The translations under genes and the position numbers were made by a program. The notes under the pieces were generated by a model that ran no database searches, was not told where the DNA came from, and saw nothing but the letters and a program-made list of their open reading frames with translations. A stretch of DNA of 64,000 bases from Bin5 sp965204525 (GTDB lineage Bacteria; Chloroflexota; Anaerolineae; Caldilineales; Caldilineaceae), in contig OZ241994.1 of NCBI GenBank assembly GCA_965204525.1, forward strand, positions 5,518,001-5,582,000, read 5' to 3'. Below are positions 7,547-16,078 of this stretch, one piece after another. How positions within the stretch are numbered: the first letter of the stretch is position 1; the number at the start of each line of letters is the position of its first letter.

Positions 7547-8248
7547 ATGATGAAACGGGAACGGGTATTGATTGTGGAGGACGAACCGGCCGTTGCCAAG
7601 GGATTGGAGTACGCTCTCAAGGAGGAAGGATTTGAAGTCTACTGGGCCAGGACGGGGGCGCAGGCAATTGAAATAACGGATAGGCAACAGCCCGATCTGA
7701 TTACACTGGACCTGCGCCTGCCGGATATGAGCGGCTATGACGTCTGCCGTGCGCTTCGTACTCAAAACCACCGCCAACCTATCCTGATGTTGACTGCCAG
7801 GGATGAGGAACTTGATAAGGTGCTCGGCCTCGAGCTGGGAGCAGACGATTACATGGTCAAGCCCTATGGGCTCCGAGAGTTGATATCCCGGATCCGGGCA
7901 CTGTTGCGCCGGGCCTACGGTGATCTGGCCGCCCCATCCTCAGATCAGGTTCAACGCTTCGAGGGTCTTGAAATCGATCTGACGCGGTTGGAAGTTCGGC
8001 TGGACGGGGATGCCGTCGAACTTACGCCGACCGAATTTCGGCTGCTTCGCTACCTGTCGGCTAGGCCCAATGTGCCGGTCAGTCGCAGCGGTCTTGTCGA
8101 GGCCGTGTGGGGCTACGAAAGCGATGTCAACAGCGACCGTACCGTGGACGTCCATATCCGTCATCTGCGCCAGAAGATCGAACGCGACGCGGCGAACCCC
8201 ACAAGACTTGTGACCGTACGCGGGTTTGGTTACAAGTTCCAGGGCTGA
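7547..8248 (+). CDS. OmpR/PhoB-family response regulator
   Basis: 233 aa. Receiver domain (residues about 5-120) with the acidic pair EDE at 11-13, phospho-acceptor Asp55 (LDLRLPD), and Lys105 in YMVKPYG. C-terminal winged-helix DNA-binding domain (about 140-232) with the typical ELTPTEFRLLRYL and VRGFGYKF segments. A cytoplasmic transcription factor activated by a partner kinase. Start ATG at 7547 with SD GGAGGT 3 nt upstream. The secreted triple-PDZ gene starts 114 nt downstream and a matching sensor kinase follows, so the three probably form one signalling unit in which the kinase at 9833 phosphorylates this regulator. Target genes cannot be read from the sequence. Confidence 0.93.
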   Translation: MMKRERVLIVEDEPAVAKGLEYALKEEGFEVYWARTGAQAIEITDRQQPDLITLDLRLPDMSGYDVCRALRTQNHRQPILMLTARDEELDKVLGLELGADDYMVKPYGLRELISRIRALLRRAYGDLAAPSSDQVQRFEGLEIDLTRLEVRLDGDAVELTPTEFRLLRYLSARPNVPVSRSGLVEAVWGYESDVNSDRTVDVHIRHLRQKIERDAANPTRLVTVRGFGYKFQG

Positions 8249-8362
8249 CATTTGTTGTGAAAACTTAATCTAAAGGCAACCGACCTTTCAATTTCGTGCA
8301 CTACACTGAGAGCGTGGTCAGTTATGGACTCGCGATGTATAGCACAATGAAAGGAACGAGAG

Positions 8363-9625
8363 ATGAGACAACCTAGACTAACGACCAGCGAGAGGACTTC
8401 GCAAAGAGCGGCCAATCGAAAGATTTGGCTCGTGCTCTCGGTGACCCTCCTTGCACTACTGGCCTTGGGAGGGACCGCTTCGGCTCAGTCAATGACAGAA
8501 CGCGTCAAACCCGAACCGGGTGTCCTGATCGTAGCCGTAGGAGAGGAAACGCCGGCTTCCGAGGCCGGCCTTATGCGCGGCGACGTCTTGCTGGCAATCG
8601 ACGGTGACATGGTCAATACCGCCGCTGAGCTCCAACACGTGATCTTGATGCAGGATCCGGGCGATGTGTTGGAACTTACTGTGAAGCGCGGCGACGAGGA
8701 ACTTACGCTGACCGTCACCTTGGGCGACGTCGACGGTTACCCGCTGCTCGGCGTGGCGCCGGATGCTCCTGGTGTCCGCGGCATGAGGACCCAGCGCGGG
8801 CGATTCCCTGCAATGCGCAACTTCGTTCGTCTGCCCGCGCTTGAGCGGTTCAAAGGGATGGACGGAAACCCCGTTGACTTTGGTGAGGGCGCTGTCGTCA
8901 TCGAGGTATTGGAAGATAGCCCGGCCGCGACGGCAGGACTGATGGCTGGCGATCTGATTACTTCCGTGGGCGAGACCGAGATCACCGCAATGAAAGACCT
9001 GGCCGGCGCTGCTGCCGCGTTCAGCCCCGGAGACGATGTCGAGCTGACGGTTGATCGGGACGGCGAAACTGTTGAGCTGAACGTGACCCTCGGCGCCCAC
9101 CCCGATGACGGAGAAAAGGCCTTCTTTGGCGTTCGCATTGGGCCGGCAGAGCGTTTCCGGATCAACGCGGAGGGAACTGATCTTGATCGCCGCCAGCAAC
9201 GAGGTAACCGTTTTGGCTTCGCGTTCCCACAGGACGGACGCTTCGACAGCCACTTCTTCTTCAGAGAGTTGCCGGACGGCGCCCTGGTGATGGGCGTGCA
9301 GGACGGAGGGCCGGCTGCCCTCGCCGAACTGCAGAGAGGCGATGCAATCACCGCAGTTGGCGAGACCAATATCTCCAACTTTGAGGATCTGGTGGAAGCC
9401 CTGGGAATTTTCAGCCCAGGCGACGAAGTGAGCATCACGTTGAATCGCGACGGTGAAACAGTTGCGGCAACAGTGACCCTTGGCGCACACCCTGATGACG
9501 AGGACAAGGCCTTCCTGGGTGTCTCCATCATGCCGCTGGAACGTCTCCGCATGCACATGAAGGAGATGCAGGACCAGGACCGCAAAGAGCGGCAGAGCGA
9601 CCACGAGTCGCAGAGCAGCTCCTAG
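8363..9625 (+). CDS. Secreted protein with three PDZ domains, no protease domain
   Basis: 420 aa. Signal peptide: basic n-region, hydrophobic core at 21-36, cleavage likely after ASA (39-41). Three tandem PDZ-like units lie at about 52-125, 172-255 and 305-385. Each has the order seen in HtrA/DegP-type PDZ domains: a GVLIVAV-like carboxylate-binding strand, a PA(A/S)xAGL helix start, and GDxIxxVGE. The last two units are clearly duplicates, each followed by VTLGAHPDD. No catalytic His-Asp-Ser domain is present, so it probably binds peptide C-termini outside the membrane without cutting. Start ATG at 8363, SD AAAGGA. Between the response regulator and sensor kinase genes, it is a candidate ligand sensor or accessory factor for that pair. 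The C-terminal ~30 residues are charged and disordered. Confidence 0.85.
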   Translation: MRQPRLTTSERTSQRAANRKIWLVLSVTLLALLALGGTASAQSMTERVKPEPGVLIVAVGEETPASEAGLMRGDVLLAIDGDMVNTAAELQHVILMQDPGDVLELTVKRGDEELTLTVTLGDVDGYPLLGVAPDAPGVRGMRTQRGRFPAMRNFVRLPALERFKGMDGNPVDFGEGAVVIEVLEDSPAATAGLMAGDLITSVGETEITAMKDLAGAAAAFSPGDDVELTVDRDGETVELNVTLGAHPDDGEKAFFGVRIGPAERFRINAEGTDLDRRQQRGNRFGFAFPQDGRFDSHFFFRELPDGALVMGVQDGGPAALAELQRGDAITAVGETNISNFEDLVEALGIFSPGDEVSITLNRDGETVAATVTLGAHPDDEDKAFLGVSIMPLERLRMHMKEMQDQDRKERQSDHESQSSS

Positions 9626-9717
9626 ATCACTGCCGACCTGACTGCGGCCAGCGTCGCCGCGACCGGCCCGCACAAGGGCGTGCAATCGCTTCGGACGTCG
9701 GCGCAGTCATAACGCGC

Positions 9718-9753
9718 CCCACTTTGCGGTCAACTGCTCGACCGCAGAGTGGG
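9718..9753 (+). terminator. Strong hairpin after the PDZ gene
   Basis: 14-bp stem with a single G-T wobble: CCCACTTTGCGGTC (9718-9731) pairs with GACCGCAGAGTGGG (9740-9753), loop of 8 nt, 92 nt past the PDZ stop. No long U tract follows. It could be an intrinsic terminator with a poor tail, or an mRNA-stabilising structure separating PDZ and kinase expression. Confidence 0.5.
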
Positions 9754-9778
9754 CATCCTTAAGCCGCACCCCTGCAGC

Positions 9779-9812
9779 AAAGGACGCGTCGAGACTTCAT
9801 GGCGCGTCCTTT
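9779..9812 (+). promoter_or_regulatory. Second perfect hairpin, just upstream of the kinase start
   Basis: AAAGGACGCG (9779-9788) and CGCGTCCTTT (9803-9812) form a perfect 10-bp stem with a 14-nt loop. It ends 20 nt before the kinase start codon, close to its SD (9822-9829). It may act as an attenuator or partial terminator between the PDZ and kinase genes, reducing kinase expression. Confidence 0.45.
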
Positions 9813-9832
9813 CAAGGCGTAGAGGGAAGCGA

Positions 9833-11560
9833 ATGTTGCACTCGATACGCTGGCGTCTGATCATCAGCTATACTGCATTGACTCTGCTGACGATCCTGTT
9901 GATAGGGGTCGTTGCCCTCGGCCTGCTTACAAGGTACATGGCCGCCCGTGAATACGAGACGCTCGCTCTCAATGCTGAGGCCGTAGCCCGCATGGCGCGG
10001 CCGCTTCTGGTGCGGCCAAACCAGGGCCCCCGTCTCCAACAACTGGCAGTAACGTCCGGTTTTCTCACCAATACCGAACTGAGAATTCTCGACAGGGACA
10101 GGCGGGCTGTTGCCTATTCCCAAGTGCGCCTGACCCCTTTGGATTCGAGGCCGGCGGTAATGAGCCTGCTCAGTGAACTATCCCGCAGCGGCAAAGAGGA
10201 CTGGCAGAAGGGGCTGATCAGTACCTTGATCGTGATTTCAGGCTCAGGTCACCCGCGGGGGATGTTCGCAATGGGCCTCGATGAAAGCGACTCTCAGAAT
10301 GAGGGTGGGGCCGCCCTGTCTCTCGAAAGGCGGCCTGGCTTTTTGGGGGACAGGTTGGTCTTCGTGGATCCTACAGGTTCTTCCGCTGACGACAGTGACG
10401 CTACACGGAATCGCGCCGCAACACCCGACAATCTGTCGTCGCCCCGAATCTGGCGGGTCGTTTTCGGCTATGTGCCAGGGGCGATTCCTCCTCCTGCGGA
10501 AGGGCCTCAAGTCACTGTTCCGGTCCACCAGGACGACCAGGTTGTTGGCTACGTGCAGATGACAAACAGATACACCTTTTCTGCAGAGCCGCTTCTCGCA
10601 ATCCGTCGATCCCTGATGGTAGCAGGGCTGGGTGCCGTCCTGGTGGCCGTGTTGCTCGGATTTCTGATGAGCCGGACGCTCACAGCCCCCTTGATGGCCC
10701 TGGAAAGCGCTACCCAGCAGATGGAGGAGGGAGATTTGGCTGTGCGGGCTCCGGAATCGGTCGGAGAGATCGGCGACCTCTCGCTGCGCTTCAACCGTAT
10801 GGCTGCAAGGCTTCAAGCTACCTTTGCCGACCTGGCCGCCGAGCGCGATGCGCTGCGCCGTTTCATCGCCGACGCCTCACACGAGCTGCGTACTCCGCTG
10901 ACAGCGCTGCGCCAGTTCATTGAGATCCTGCAGGGCCAAGCCGGAGGCAAACCGGAAACGCGCTCCGAGTTCCTTGGTGAGAGCCAACGGCAGTTGGAGC
11001 GACTGCAATGGATTACCGGTCACCTGCTCGACCTGTCTCGCCTTGAAGGAGGGGTGGCAGCCCTGGATATCTCACGCCATGACCTCGCGGGTCTGTTGGA
11101 AGAAGCGCTGGCCCCGTTTCGATCGACAGCCTCGGCGAAACGGATCGCATTGCGCCTGTCTGTACAGGACGGCCTCGATACGATCTGTTGTGACAAAGCG
11201 AGCCTGATGATGGCTCTGGCGAATCTTCTGGACAACGCGCTCAAATTCACGCCGCCCGGCGGCGTAGTCGAACTTGCCGCGACCCAAAGTGAACATGCGA
11301 CCTTGCTGTCAGTTGCCGACACAGGACCGGGAATACAGCCGGCAGACCGGGAGCGGATCTTCGAGCGCTTCTATCGCGGCGAACTGAGCGAACAGGTTCC
11401 AGGAGTTGGACTAGGTCTTGCGATCGTCAAGAGCGCAGTGGAAGCGCACAGGGGCAACGTACGCGTGGAAAGCAATGATGGCGCAACCTTCATCTTGGAA
11501 ATCCCCAAAGATCTGGCAGAGAGCCAGTCGGACCCGTCGGTCCCTGATTCTCTCGGCTAA
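9833..11560 (+). CDS. Membrane sensor histidine kinase (HAMP-HisKA-HATPase)
   Basis: 575 aa. TM1 at about residues 9-32, an extracytoplasmic sensing domain of about 230 residues, TM2 at about 262-284, HAMP domain to about 335, HisKA with the phospho-acceptor His350 in DASHELRTPL, and HATPase with N box (LLDNALKF), G1 (ADTGPGI), F box (ERFYRG) and G2 (GLGLAIV). It should autophosphorylate and pass the phosphate to the response regulator at 7547-8248. The frame is open from 9749, but ATG 9833 is chosen because it has the SD GAGGGAAG and places TM1 directly at the N-terminus. Two hairpins precede it. The sensing domain has no recognisable family; the neighbouring secreted PDZ protein may be its partner. 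Confidence 0.92.
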   Translation: MLHSIRWRLIISYTALTLLTILLIGVVALGLLTRYMAAREYETLALNAEAVARMARPLLVRPNQGPRLQQLAVTSGFLTNTELRILDRDRRAVAYSQVRLTPLDSRPAVMSLLSELSRSGKEDWQKGLISTLIVISGSGHPRGMFAMGLDESDSQNEGGAALSLERRPGFLGDRLVFVDPTGSSADDSDATRNRAATPDNLSSPRIWRVVFGYVPGAIPPPAEGPQVTVPVHQDDQVVGYVQMTNRYTFSAEPLLAIRRSLMVAGLGAVLVAVLLGFLMSRTLTAPLMALESATQQMEEGDLAVRAPESVGEIGDLSLRFNRMAARLQATFADLAAERDALRRFIADASHELRTPLTALRQFIEILQGQAGGKPETRSEFLGESQRQLERLQWITGHLLDLSRLEGGVAALDISRHDLAGLLEEALAPFRSTASAKRIALRLSVQDGLDTICCDKASLMMALANLLDNALKFTPPGGVVELAATQSEHATLLSVADTGPGIQPADRERIFERFYRGELSEQVPGVGLGLAIVKSAVEAHRGNVRVESNDGATFILEIPKDLAESQSDPSVPDSLG

Positions 11561-11597
11561 CACGCAATTCTCAGTGCCAAACCAACCTCTGGAGATC

Positions 11598-11628
11598 AAA
11601 AAAGCCTGGCGCTTCGCTGCCGCCAGGC
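11598..11628 (-). terminator. Rho-independent terminator of the Trm112-like gene
   Basis: GCCTGGCG (11604-11611) pairs with CGCCAGGC (11621-11628), loop 9 nt. On the minus strand it is followed by six U (11603-11598). It lies 112 nt past the end of the minus-strand gene at 11741-12118 and also separates it from the kinase gene. Confidence 0.85.
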
Positions 11629-11740
11629 TCAACTATAATCTGGCCCGCTCCCATAGCGGTTACGAGCTTCTCCAGGCCCCGGGCCGCTCCAGTCAATGCA
11701 CAGTGTTACGCAAAAGACCGCTCCCGGCCTGAGAGCAGGC

Positions 11741-12118
11741 TCAGGTCGACGAGGCCTCTGCCTGCTCCTGACCGTTCTGGATGAGACTCGTGTCTTGATA
11801 CTTCTTACCCTCTTCGATAAGCATCACCGGAATCCCGTTGCGAATCGGATAGCGGTAGCCATTGCGGGGGTTAAGCAGAAATCTGTTGTCGTCCATCAGC
11901 TGTAGCTTCCCCTTATCCTCCGGGTCAACCAGAATTTCCAGCAACTGCGGACTTATCTCGCCGCCCAGCGGCGCGTCTTCCAAGGGCGTCGCCGGCGTTT
12001 CCGGCAGCACGCCGCTGCCTGCTCCCTCCGGCTGGGCGCTTCCCAAGACCTGCTTAATGACATACACCACGCCTGCGGCAAAGCCGACGAAGAAGAGAAA
12101 CTTGAGCAGCTTTTTCAT
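11741..12118 (-). CDS. Membrane-anchored Trm112-like protein lacking the zinc cysteines
   Basis: 125 aa. Begins MKKLLKFLFFVGFAAG, a single N-terminal membrane anchor (residues 3-21), then a Pro/Ala/Gly linker, then residues 57-104 matching the Trm112/YcaR small zinc-ribbon family: LLEILVDPEDKGKL, RNGYRYPIRNGIPVML. In that family the first segment normally reads LLEILxCPxCKGxL; here both cysteines are Asp, so no zinc site is expected. Trm112 proteins usually activate methyltransferases, but the missing cysteines and the anchor suggest a changed role. The frame is open to 12181, but ATG 12118 has GGAG upstream and starts directly with the membrane segment. Followed by the terminator at 11598-11628. 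Confidence 0.72.
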   Translation of the reverse strand: MKKLLKFLFFVGFAAGVVYVIKQVLGSAQPEGAGSGVLPETPATPLEDAPLGGEISPQLLEILVDPEDKGKLQLMDDNRFLLNPRNGYRYPIRNGIPVMLIEEGKKYQDTSLIQNGQEQAEASST

Positions 12119-12424
12119 TGCACGACTCCATAAGAGAGATCTGGCCCGCTCTTTCGGTAATGCTGCCATCGTAGCACACACGCTGTCTTCTAGAAAATCT
12201 GTAGTAGTGCGCCTCCAAGCGGACCAATTGGGAACCGGTCTGAACTGCTCCCGCGCCGTATAATTCGCGTAGTCGTCAGCTCCTCACCTCTCGAATCGCC
12301 GGAAATTCCTTGCATGATCGCGGCCGCTACTGTATAGTCTTGCCATGAGCCAGAGCAAAGAGGTTCAATTGCGCCGGTCCCCATGGCGAAAAGCCTCAGC
12401 TAAAGCCGGTGCAAAGGATACCGC
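12119..12424. other. Divergent intergenic region
   Basis: About 306 bases between the Trm112-like gene (minus) and the small gene at 12425 (plus). Holds the plus-strand promoter at 12310-12338 and an isolated TATAAT at 12259-12264 without a good -35. No coding frame is convincing. Confidence 0.5.
12310..12338 (+). promoter_or_regulatory. Sigma70-type promoter for the small-gene pair
   Basis: TTGCAT (12310-12315), 17-nt spacer, TATAGT (12333-12338). Good match at ideal spacing. Predicted start near 12345, leaving an 80-nt leader to the gene at 12425. Confidence 0.55.
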
Positions 12425-12736
12425 ATGGAAAAACGAACAACCGGCGCCGATGATTCTCTCCACATCGAACTGAATTCGTTTTCCCAAGCGCAAAGCGCGG
12501 CCGCCCATGCTGTCCGCTACGTGGCCAACTCTGAGTTCAACCAGGCTGTTCTCTTCTTTGAGGACGGAAGTTACTTGCAGTTTGAACACAAGGGCCGTGA
12601 CAGCCGCTGGGCGAAAGCTTCGGGAGAGCGCACCCAGGCAGAACGGGCTTGCCTCGGCATGAGCCATTTCAGGCTCAACGCTCTCCACTTACAGCTTTAT
12701 TTTGAAGATGGCAGCGATGTCGCCTTTACGATCTGA
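12425..12736 (+). CDS. Small soluble protein of unknown function (103 aa)
   Basis: Not recognised. The two ends of the protein carry similar motifs: NQAVLFFEDGSYLQFEH near residues 39-55 and LQLYFEDGSDVAFTI at the C-terminus, both short beta hairpins around FEDGS, suggesting an internally repeated beta structure. No signal peptide, membrane segment or cysteine pair. Start ATG at 12425 with AAGGA upstream and a good promoter at 12310-12338. It precedes another small unknown gene by 36 nt and is probably cotranscribed with it up to the terminator at 13006-13030. Confidence 0.65.
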   Translation: MEKRTTGADDSLHIELNSFSQAQSAAAHAVRYVANSEFNQAVLFFEDGSYLQFEHKGRDSRWAKASGERTQAERACLGMSHFRLNALHLQLYFEDGSDVAFTI

Positions 12737-12772
12737 CGCGGCGCCTGCGCTGGCGCGAGAGGAGACACTTCG

Positions 12773-12970
12773 ATGGCGCGCATAGATGAAAAGGAGGAGT
12801 TCAGCAGCTGGCTGCTGGCTTTACAAGCCGGCTTGCTGACCGAAACACAGAAAGAAACGCTTCAGCAACTGGTCGATGACGGCAAGGCAGCCACACTGGA
12901 AGAGGCGGCCCGCTACCTGGACTGGCAGGACTCCGTTATCGATCCGACAGAACATTTCTACGGGCACTGA
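12773..12970 (+). CDS. Very small helical protein of unknown function (65 aa)
   Basis: Not recognised. Almost entirely alpha-helical and acidic: a first helix around FSSWLLALQAGLLT, a second around QKETLQQLVDDGKAATLEEAARYLDW, then a short tail ending in EHFYGH. Start ATG at 12773 with a clear SD (GAGGAG, 8 nt upstream). Second gene of a two-gene unit with 12425-12736, followed by a bidirectional terminator. The size and SD support a real gene; no function can be proposed. Confidence 0.62.
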   Translation: MARIDEKEEFSSWLLALQAGLLTETQKETLQQLVDDGKAATLEEAARYLDWQDSVIDPTEHFYGH

Positions 12971-13005
12971 ATTCAGCCCCCGTTCTGACTATAAAAAGAA
13001 AAGAA

Positions 13006-13030
13006 CGGGCAGTTGGCGAAAAACTGCCCG
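13006..13030. terminator. Bidirectional terminator between convergent genes
   Basis: CGGGCAGTT (13006-13014) and AACTGCCCG (13022-13030) form a 9-bp stem with a 7-nt loop. Plus strand tail CTCTTTCGTTT; minus strand tail TTCTTTTCTTTTT. It serves both the small-gene pair on the left and the M16 peptidase on the right. Confidence 0.9.
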
Positions 13031-13060
13031 CTCTTTCGTTTGCCTCTGGGCCTTACTTAC

Positions 13061-16000
13061 TTACTCCTCAAAGTCCTCGGGATACAGCGACACCAGAATG
13101 TACCGGTCCAGTGGCAGGTAATCTACTGCCGAAGCCTGAACTTCCGCAGCAGTAACCGCGTCGGTGCGGCTCTCCACCACCTCCAGGTCGACGAAGCTTG
13201 ACAGATCGACGTCATCTTCCGTTGCCCAGTACTCCAGGACACGCAACCAGTAGCTGTTCTGTTCCAGCTGTTCCTCGCGCTGGCGAACGATCTGGGCTCT
13301 GGCTTTTTCCATCAAATCTTCTCTGGGGCCGTCCGCCTGCACATCTGCAATCAGCCCAAAGAGGGCATCTACCAACTCCTCGACTCGGGCCGGGTCACTG
13401 CCAAAGGTGAGGGAGACTCGGTATAGGCTGTCCGGATCCGGCTCCATCGAAGCAGAGGCGCTGAAGGCATAGACGCCACCCAATTCCTCCCGCAACTCTT
13501 CACGCATGAGGATATCCAGAATCATCTCCAGCATGCGCAGATGGAGTCGTCTGTCCAGTGAATCTTCGCTGGGTCCCGTGAACAGTATGGTCGTCAGGCT
13601 CTGCTCGTCTTGCCCTCGATATACGGGAACCTCGACTACGCCCGTGGGCGGATCGGGAGCGACGTCCAGCCAGGTTTCGGCACGATCCAGGGAAGGCAGA
13701 TTCCCCAGGTATCTCTGCGACCAGTCGACCATCTGCTCAAGATCGAAGTTGCCGACAAATATGAACGTAAAGTCGCTGAAGTCGGCGAAACGCTCCTGGT
13801 AGATGGCAAATGCCCGCTCCAGATCGAGCGAATCGATGATCTCCAGCGAGGGGATCTTGCGCCGAATCGAATCGCCGTAGCGAGCTTCGATATAAGCGTC
13901 TGTCCATGCGCTGCGCGGATCCAGTTCGCGGTTGCGCAGCGACTCGGTGTATTGGTCCTTAAGCGTAGCGAAGGCGTCGTCGTCTGCTTTAGGCTGCGTG
14001 CCGTACAGGTAGACCAGCTGAAACAGGGTCTCGATGTATTCCTGGCCGGATTGGCCGTGGAACCCTTCCTCCAGTTCGCCGATAAACGGGGAGACCGACA
14101 CCGACTTGTCGGCCAAAAGCCGCTGCAGCGCCGCGTAACTCACGTCGCCGACCGCGCTCTGGCTGACTATACTGTCGATGAAGTCCGCTTCCGGATAGTC
14201 TTCATCGCTGACCAGCGAGGAACCCCCGGGGCTGGTTGCGCTGAAAAGGATCTCCTCCTCCTTGAAAGTAGTCGGTTTGAGCACGACTCTCGCGCCGTTT
14301 GCCAGCGTCAGGTCGGTGATGTTGAATGTCTCATCCGTCTGACGGGATAAGATCTCCGCCGGTTCCGGAATTTCGGTCAGCAGGGCCGTAACCGCCTCGA
14401 TGTCCTGGTAGGGGTCTACCTGCTTCGTCGGAAGGTCCGAAATCACCGCGGCAAGCTCATCCTCATTGGGCAAGCTGTCCGCGTCCCGCTCCGGCCCGAC
14501 CACAAAGACCGAACGGTTGCTTCCTCCAACATAGAGTTCCGCCCTCTGATTGACGTCGTCGCGGCTGATCCCTTGCAGCAGACGGTCCACCAGTTTGAAC
14601 TCCACTTCAATACCGGGGACAGCCTCGTTCTCCAGGTAGTTACGGCTGTATTCGCTGGCAAGAGAGTGGTTGCGTTGGTTCTCCCGATCGTTGTAGAGCC
14701 GTTCGTATATGTTCAGAATCTCCGACTTGGCTCGCTCCACTTCCGCGGCCGTAAAGCCGTAACGGCGCACACGCTCAACCTCTGTAAGCGCAGCGTCCAG
14801 GCTGGAAAGGGCCTCGCCCTGGCGCACCTGCACGCCGACCACCTGATAGTTGTTGCCGCGTATCAGCTGCCCCTCGCTCACGAAAGCTCCAAGGAACGGT
14901 GAGTCCGCTTCCCTGGTGAGGTCGTCGAGCCGGAAATTGAGCATCTTGTAAAACAGATTGCCGATCAGCCGGTCCCGAAAGACACTGGCCGAGTTCAGTT
15001 CCGGGGCGGCCTGCCGGTAGATGATCTGGGCTATCGTCACGGGGAACTCAGGATCAGTGAGAATCAGATAGCCGGTGTCATCATAGTCGGGAAGAGAATA
15101 GGAGACCCTGGGCCGGACCGTCTCCGGTGCAGTCAGCGGTCCGAAATGCTCTTCGATTCTCGTTTCGATGTCGTCAACGTCGATGTCGCCCACGACAATA
15201 ACCGCCATCAGATCGGGCCTGTACCAGTCACGGTAAAAGCTGCGTAACGTTTCCCCCGGCGTGTTTTGGACGATGTCCATGTCACCGATCGGCATCCGGT
15301 CTGTGTAACGAGACTCACCCAGTATCAGCGGGAACAGTTGCTTGTTCAACCTGCCGCTTGCATTCTGGTCCCGTAAGCGTTCCTCCTCCAGAATGACGCC
15401 GCGTTCGCTCTCCACTTCTTCATCTGAAATCGTCGCACGGCTGGCCCAATCCTCCGCCACTTGGAACGTCGTGCCGATTATTTCCTCGTCATCGGTAGGG
15501 AATTCCAGGAAATAGACCGTTTCGTCGAACGACGTATACGCGTTCACGTCCGGCCCGAACGACATGCCAACGGTCTCGAAATAGTCGATCAGCGCCTGCT
15601 TGGGAAAGCGCTCAGTGCCGTTAAACATCATATGCTCGACAAAGTGGGCCAACCCAAGCTGGTCCTCGTCCTCCTGGACGGAGCCCGCGTTGATCACCAA
15701 CATCAAAGTAGCACGGTTCGCCGGCTCGGTATTGTGTCGAATGTAGTAAGTCAGGCCGTTTTCCAGTTGCGCCTTGCGTATGCTCGGATCCAGGGCAATA
15801 GGCGCGTTCATGTCCAATGTTTCGCTGTCAACATCTAGAAAGGCCTGCGCCTCTTCGGTCTCCTCTGCGGGCGCCTCCGCCTGCTCAGCGCTCGAATCCG
15901 TCGTCGTGGCCGAACTGGGCGAGGGAGGTACCATCCCTTCGCAAGCACTGGCGAGCAGTGCAATCAATAACAGTAGTCCGACCAGCAGCTTTGCTTTTTT

Positions 16001-16078
16001 CATTTTTCGCCCGGTCTCCGTCCTGGATTCCTTACCTCGCGTGGACGTGCTGGGCTGAACGTTGAATGCTCTCGTCAT
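13061..16078 (-). CDS. M16-family zinc metallopeptidase, putative lipoprotein
   Basis: 1005 aa, a large pitrilysin/insulinase-type peptidase with several M16 domains in one chain. The inverted zinc motif is AHFVEHMMFNG (His145, Glu148, His149), with the distal Glu in the ERGVILEEE region about 75 residues later. An N-terminal lipoprotein signal is present: hydrophobic stretch ending LLASAC, lipid-attachment Cys46, then a Ser/Thr/Glu-rich linker. It is therefore likely tethered outside the membrane and degrades peptides there. Start: ATG at 16078 has the best SD (AAGGAG, 7 nt), giving an unusually long n-region; ATG at 16003 would start right at the signal peptide but has a weaker SD; the frame is open to 16144. 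Ends near a bidirectional terminator. Confidence 0.93.
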   Translation of the reverse strand: MTRAFNVQPSTSTRGKESRTETGRKMKKAKLLVGLLLLIALLASACEGMVPPSPSSATTTDSSAEQAEAPAEETEEAQAFLDVDSETLDMNAPIALDPSIRKAQLENGLTYYIRHNTEPANRATLMLVINAGSVQEDEDQLGLAHFVEHMMFNGTERFPKQALIDYFETVGMSFGPDVNAYTSFDETVYFLEFPTDDEEIIGTTFQVAEDWASRATISDEEVESERGVILEEERLRDQNASGRLNKQLFPLILGESRYTDRMPIGDMDIVQNTPGETLRSFYRDWYRPDLMAVIVVGDIDVDDIETRIEEHFGPLTAPETVRPRVSYSLPDYDDTGYLILTDPEFPVTIAQIIYRQAAPELNSASVFRDRLIGNLFYKMLNFRLDDLTREADSPFLGAFVSEGQLIRGNNYQVVGVQVRQGEALSSLDAALTEVERVRRYGFTAAEVERAKSEILNIYERLYNDRENQRNHSLASEYSRNYLENEAVPGIEVEFKLVDRLLQGISRDDVNQRAELYVGGSNRSVFVVGPERDADSLPNEDELAAVISDLPTKQVDPYQDIEAVTALLTEIPEPAEILSRQTDETFNITDLTLANGARVVLKPTTFKEEEILFSATSPGGSSLVSDEDYPEADFIDSIVSQSAVGDVSYAALQRLLADKSVSVSPFIGELEEGFHGQSGQEYIETLFQLVYLYGTQPKADDDAFATLKDQYTESLRNRELDPRSAWTDAYIEARYGDSIRRKIPSLEIIDSLDLERAFAIYQERFADFSDFTFIFVGNFDLEQMVDWSQRYLGNLPSLDRAETWLDVAPDPPTGVVEVPVYRGQDEQSLTTILFTGPSEDSLDRRLHLRMLEMILDILMREELREELGGVYAFSASASMEPDPDSLYRVSLTFGSDPARVEELVDALFGLIADVQADGPREDLMEKARAQIVRQREEQLEQNSYWLRVLEYWATEDDVDLSSFVDLEVVESRTDAVTAAEVQASAVDYLPLDRYILVSLYPEDFEE

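Noticed and set aside
8489..9685. Long antisense frame (398 codons) opposite the triple-PDZ gene
   Set aside because: A shadow of a GC-rich coding gene; the plus-strand protein has a signal peptide, SD and clear PDZ domains, while the antisense product has no recognisable features.
13610..14350. Antisense frame of 246 codons within the M16 peptidase
   Set aside because: Lies entirely inside a well-supported gene and lacks an SD or family similarity.
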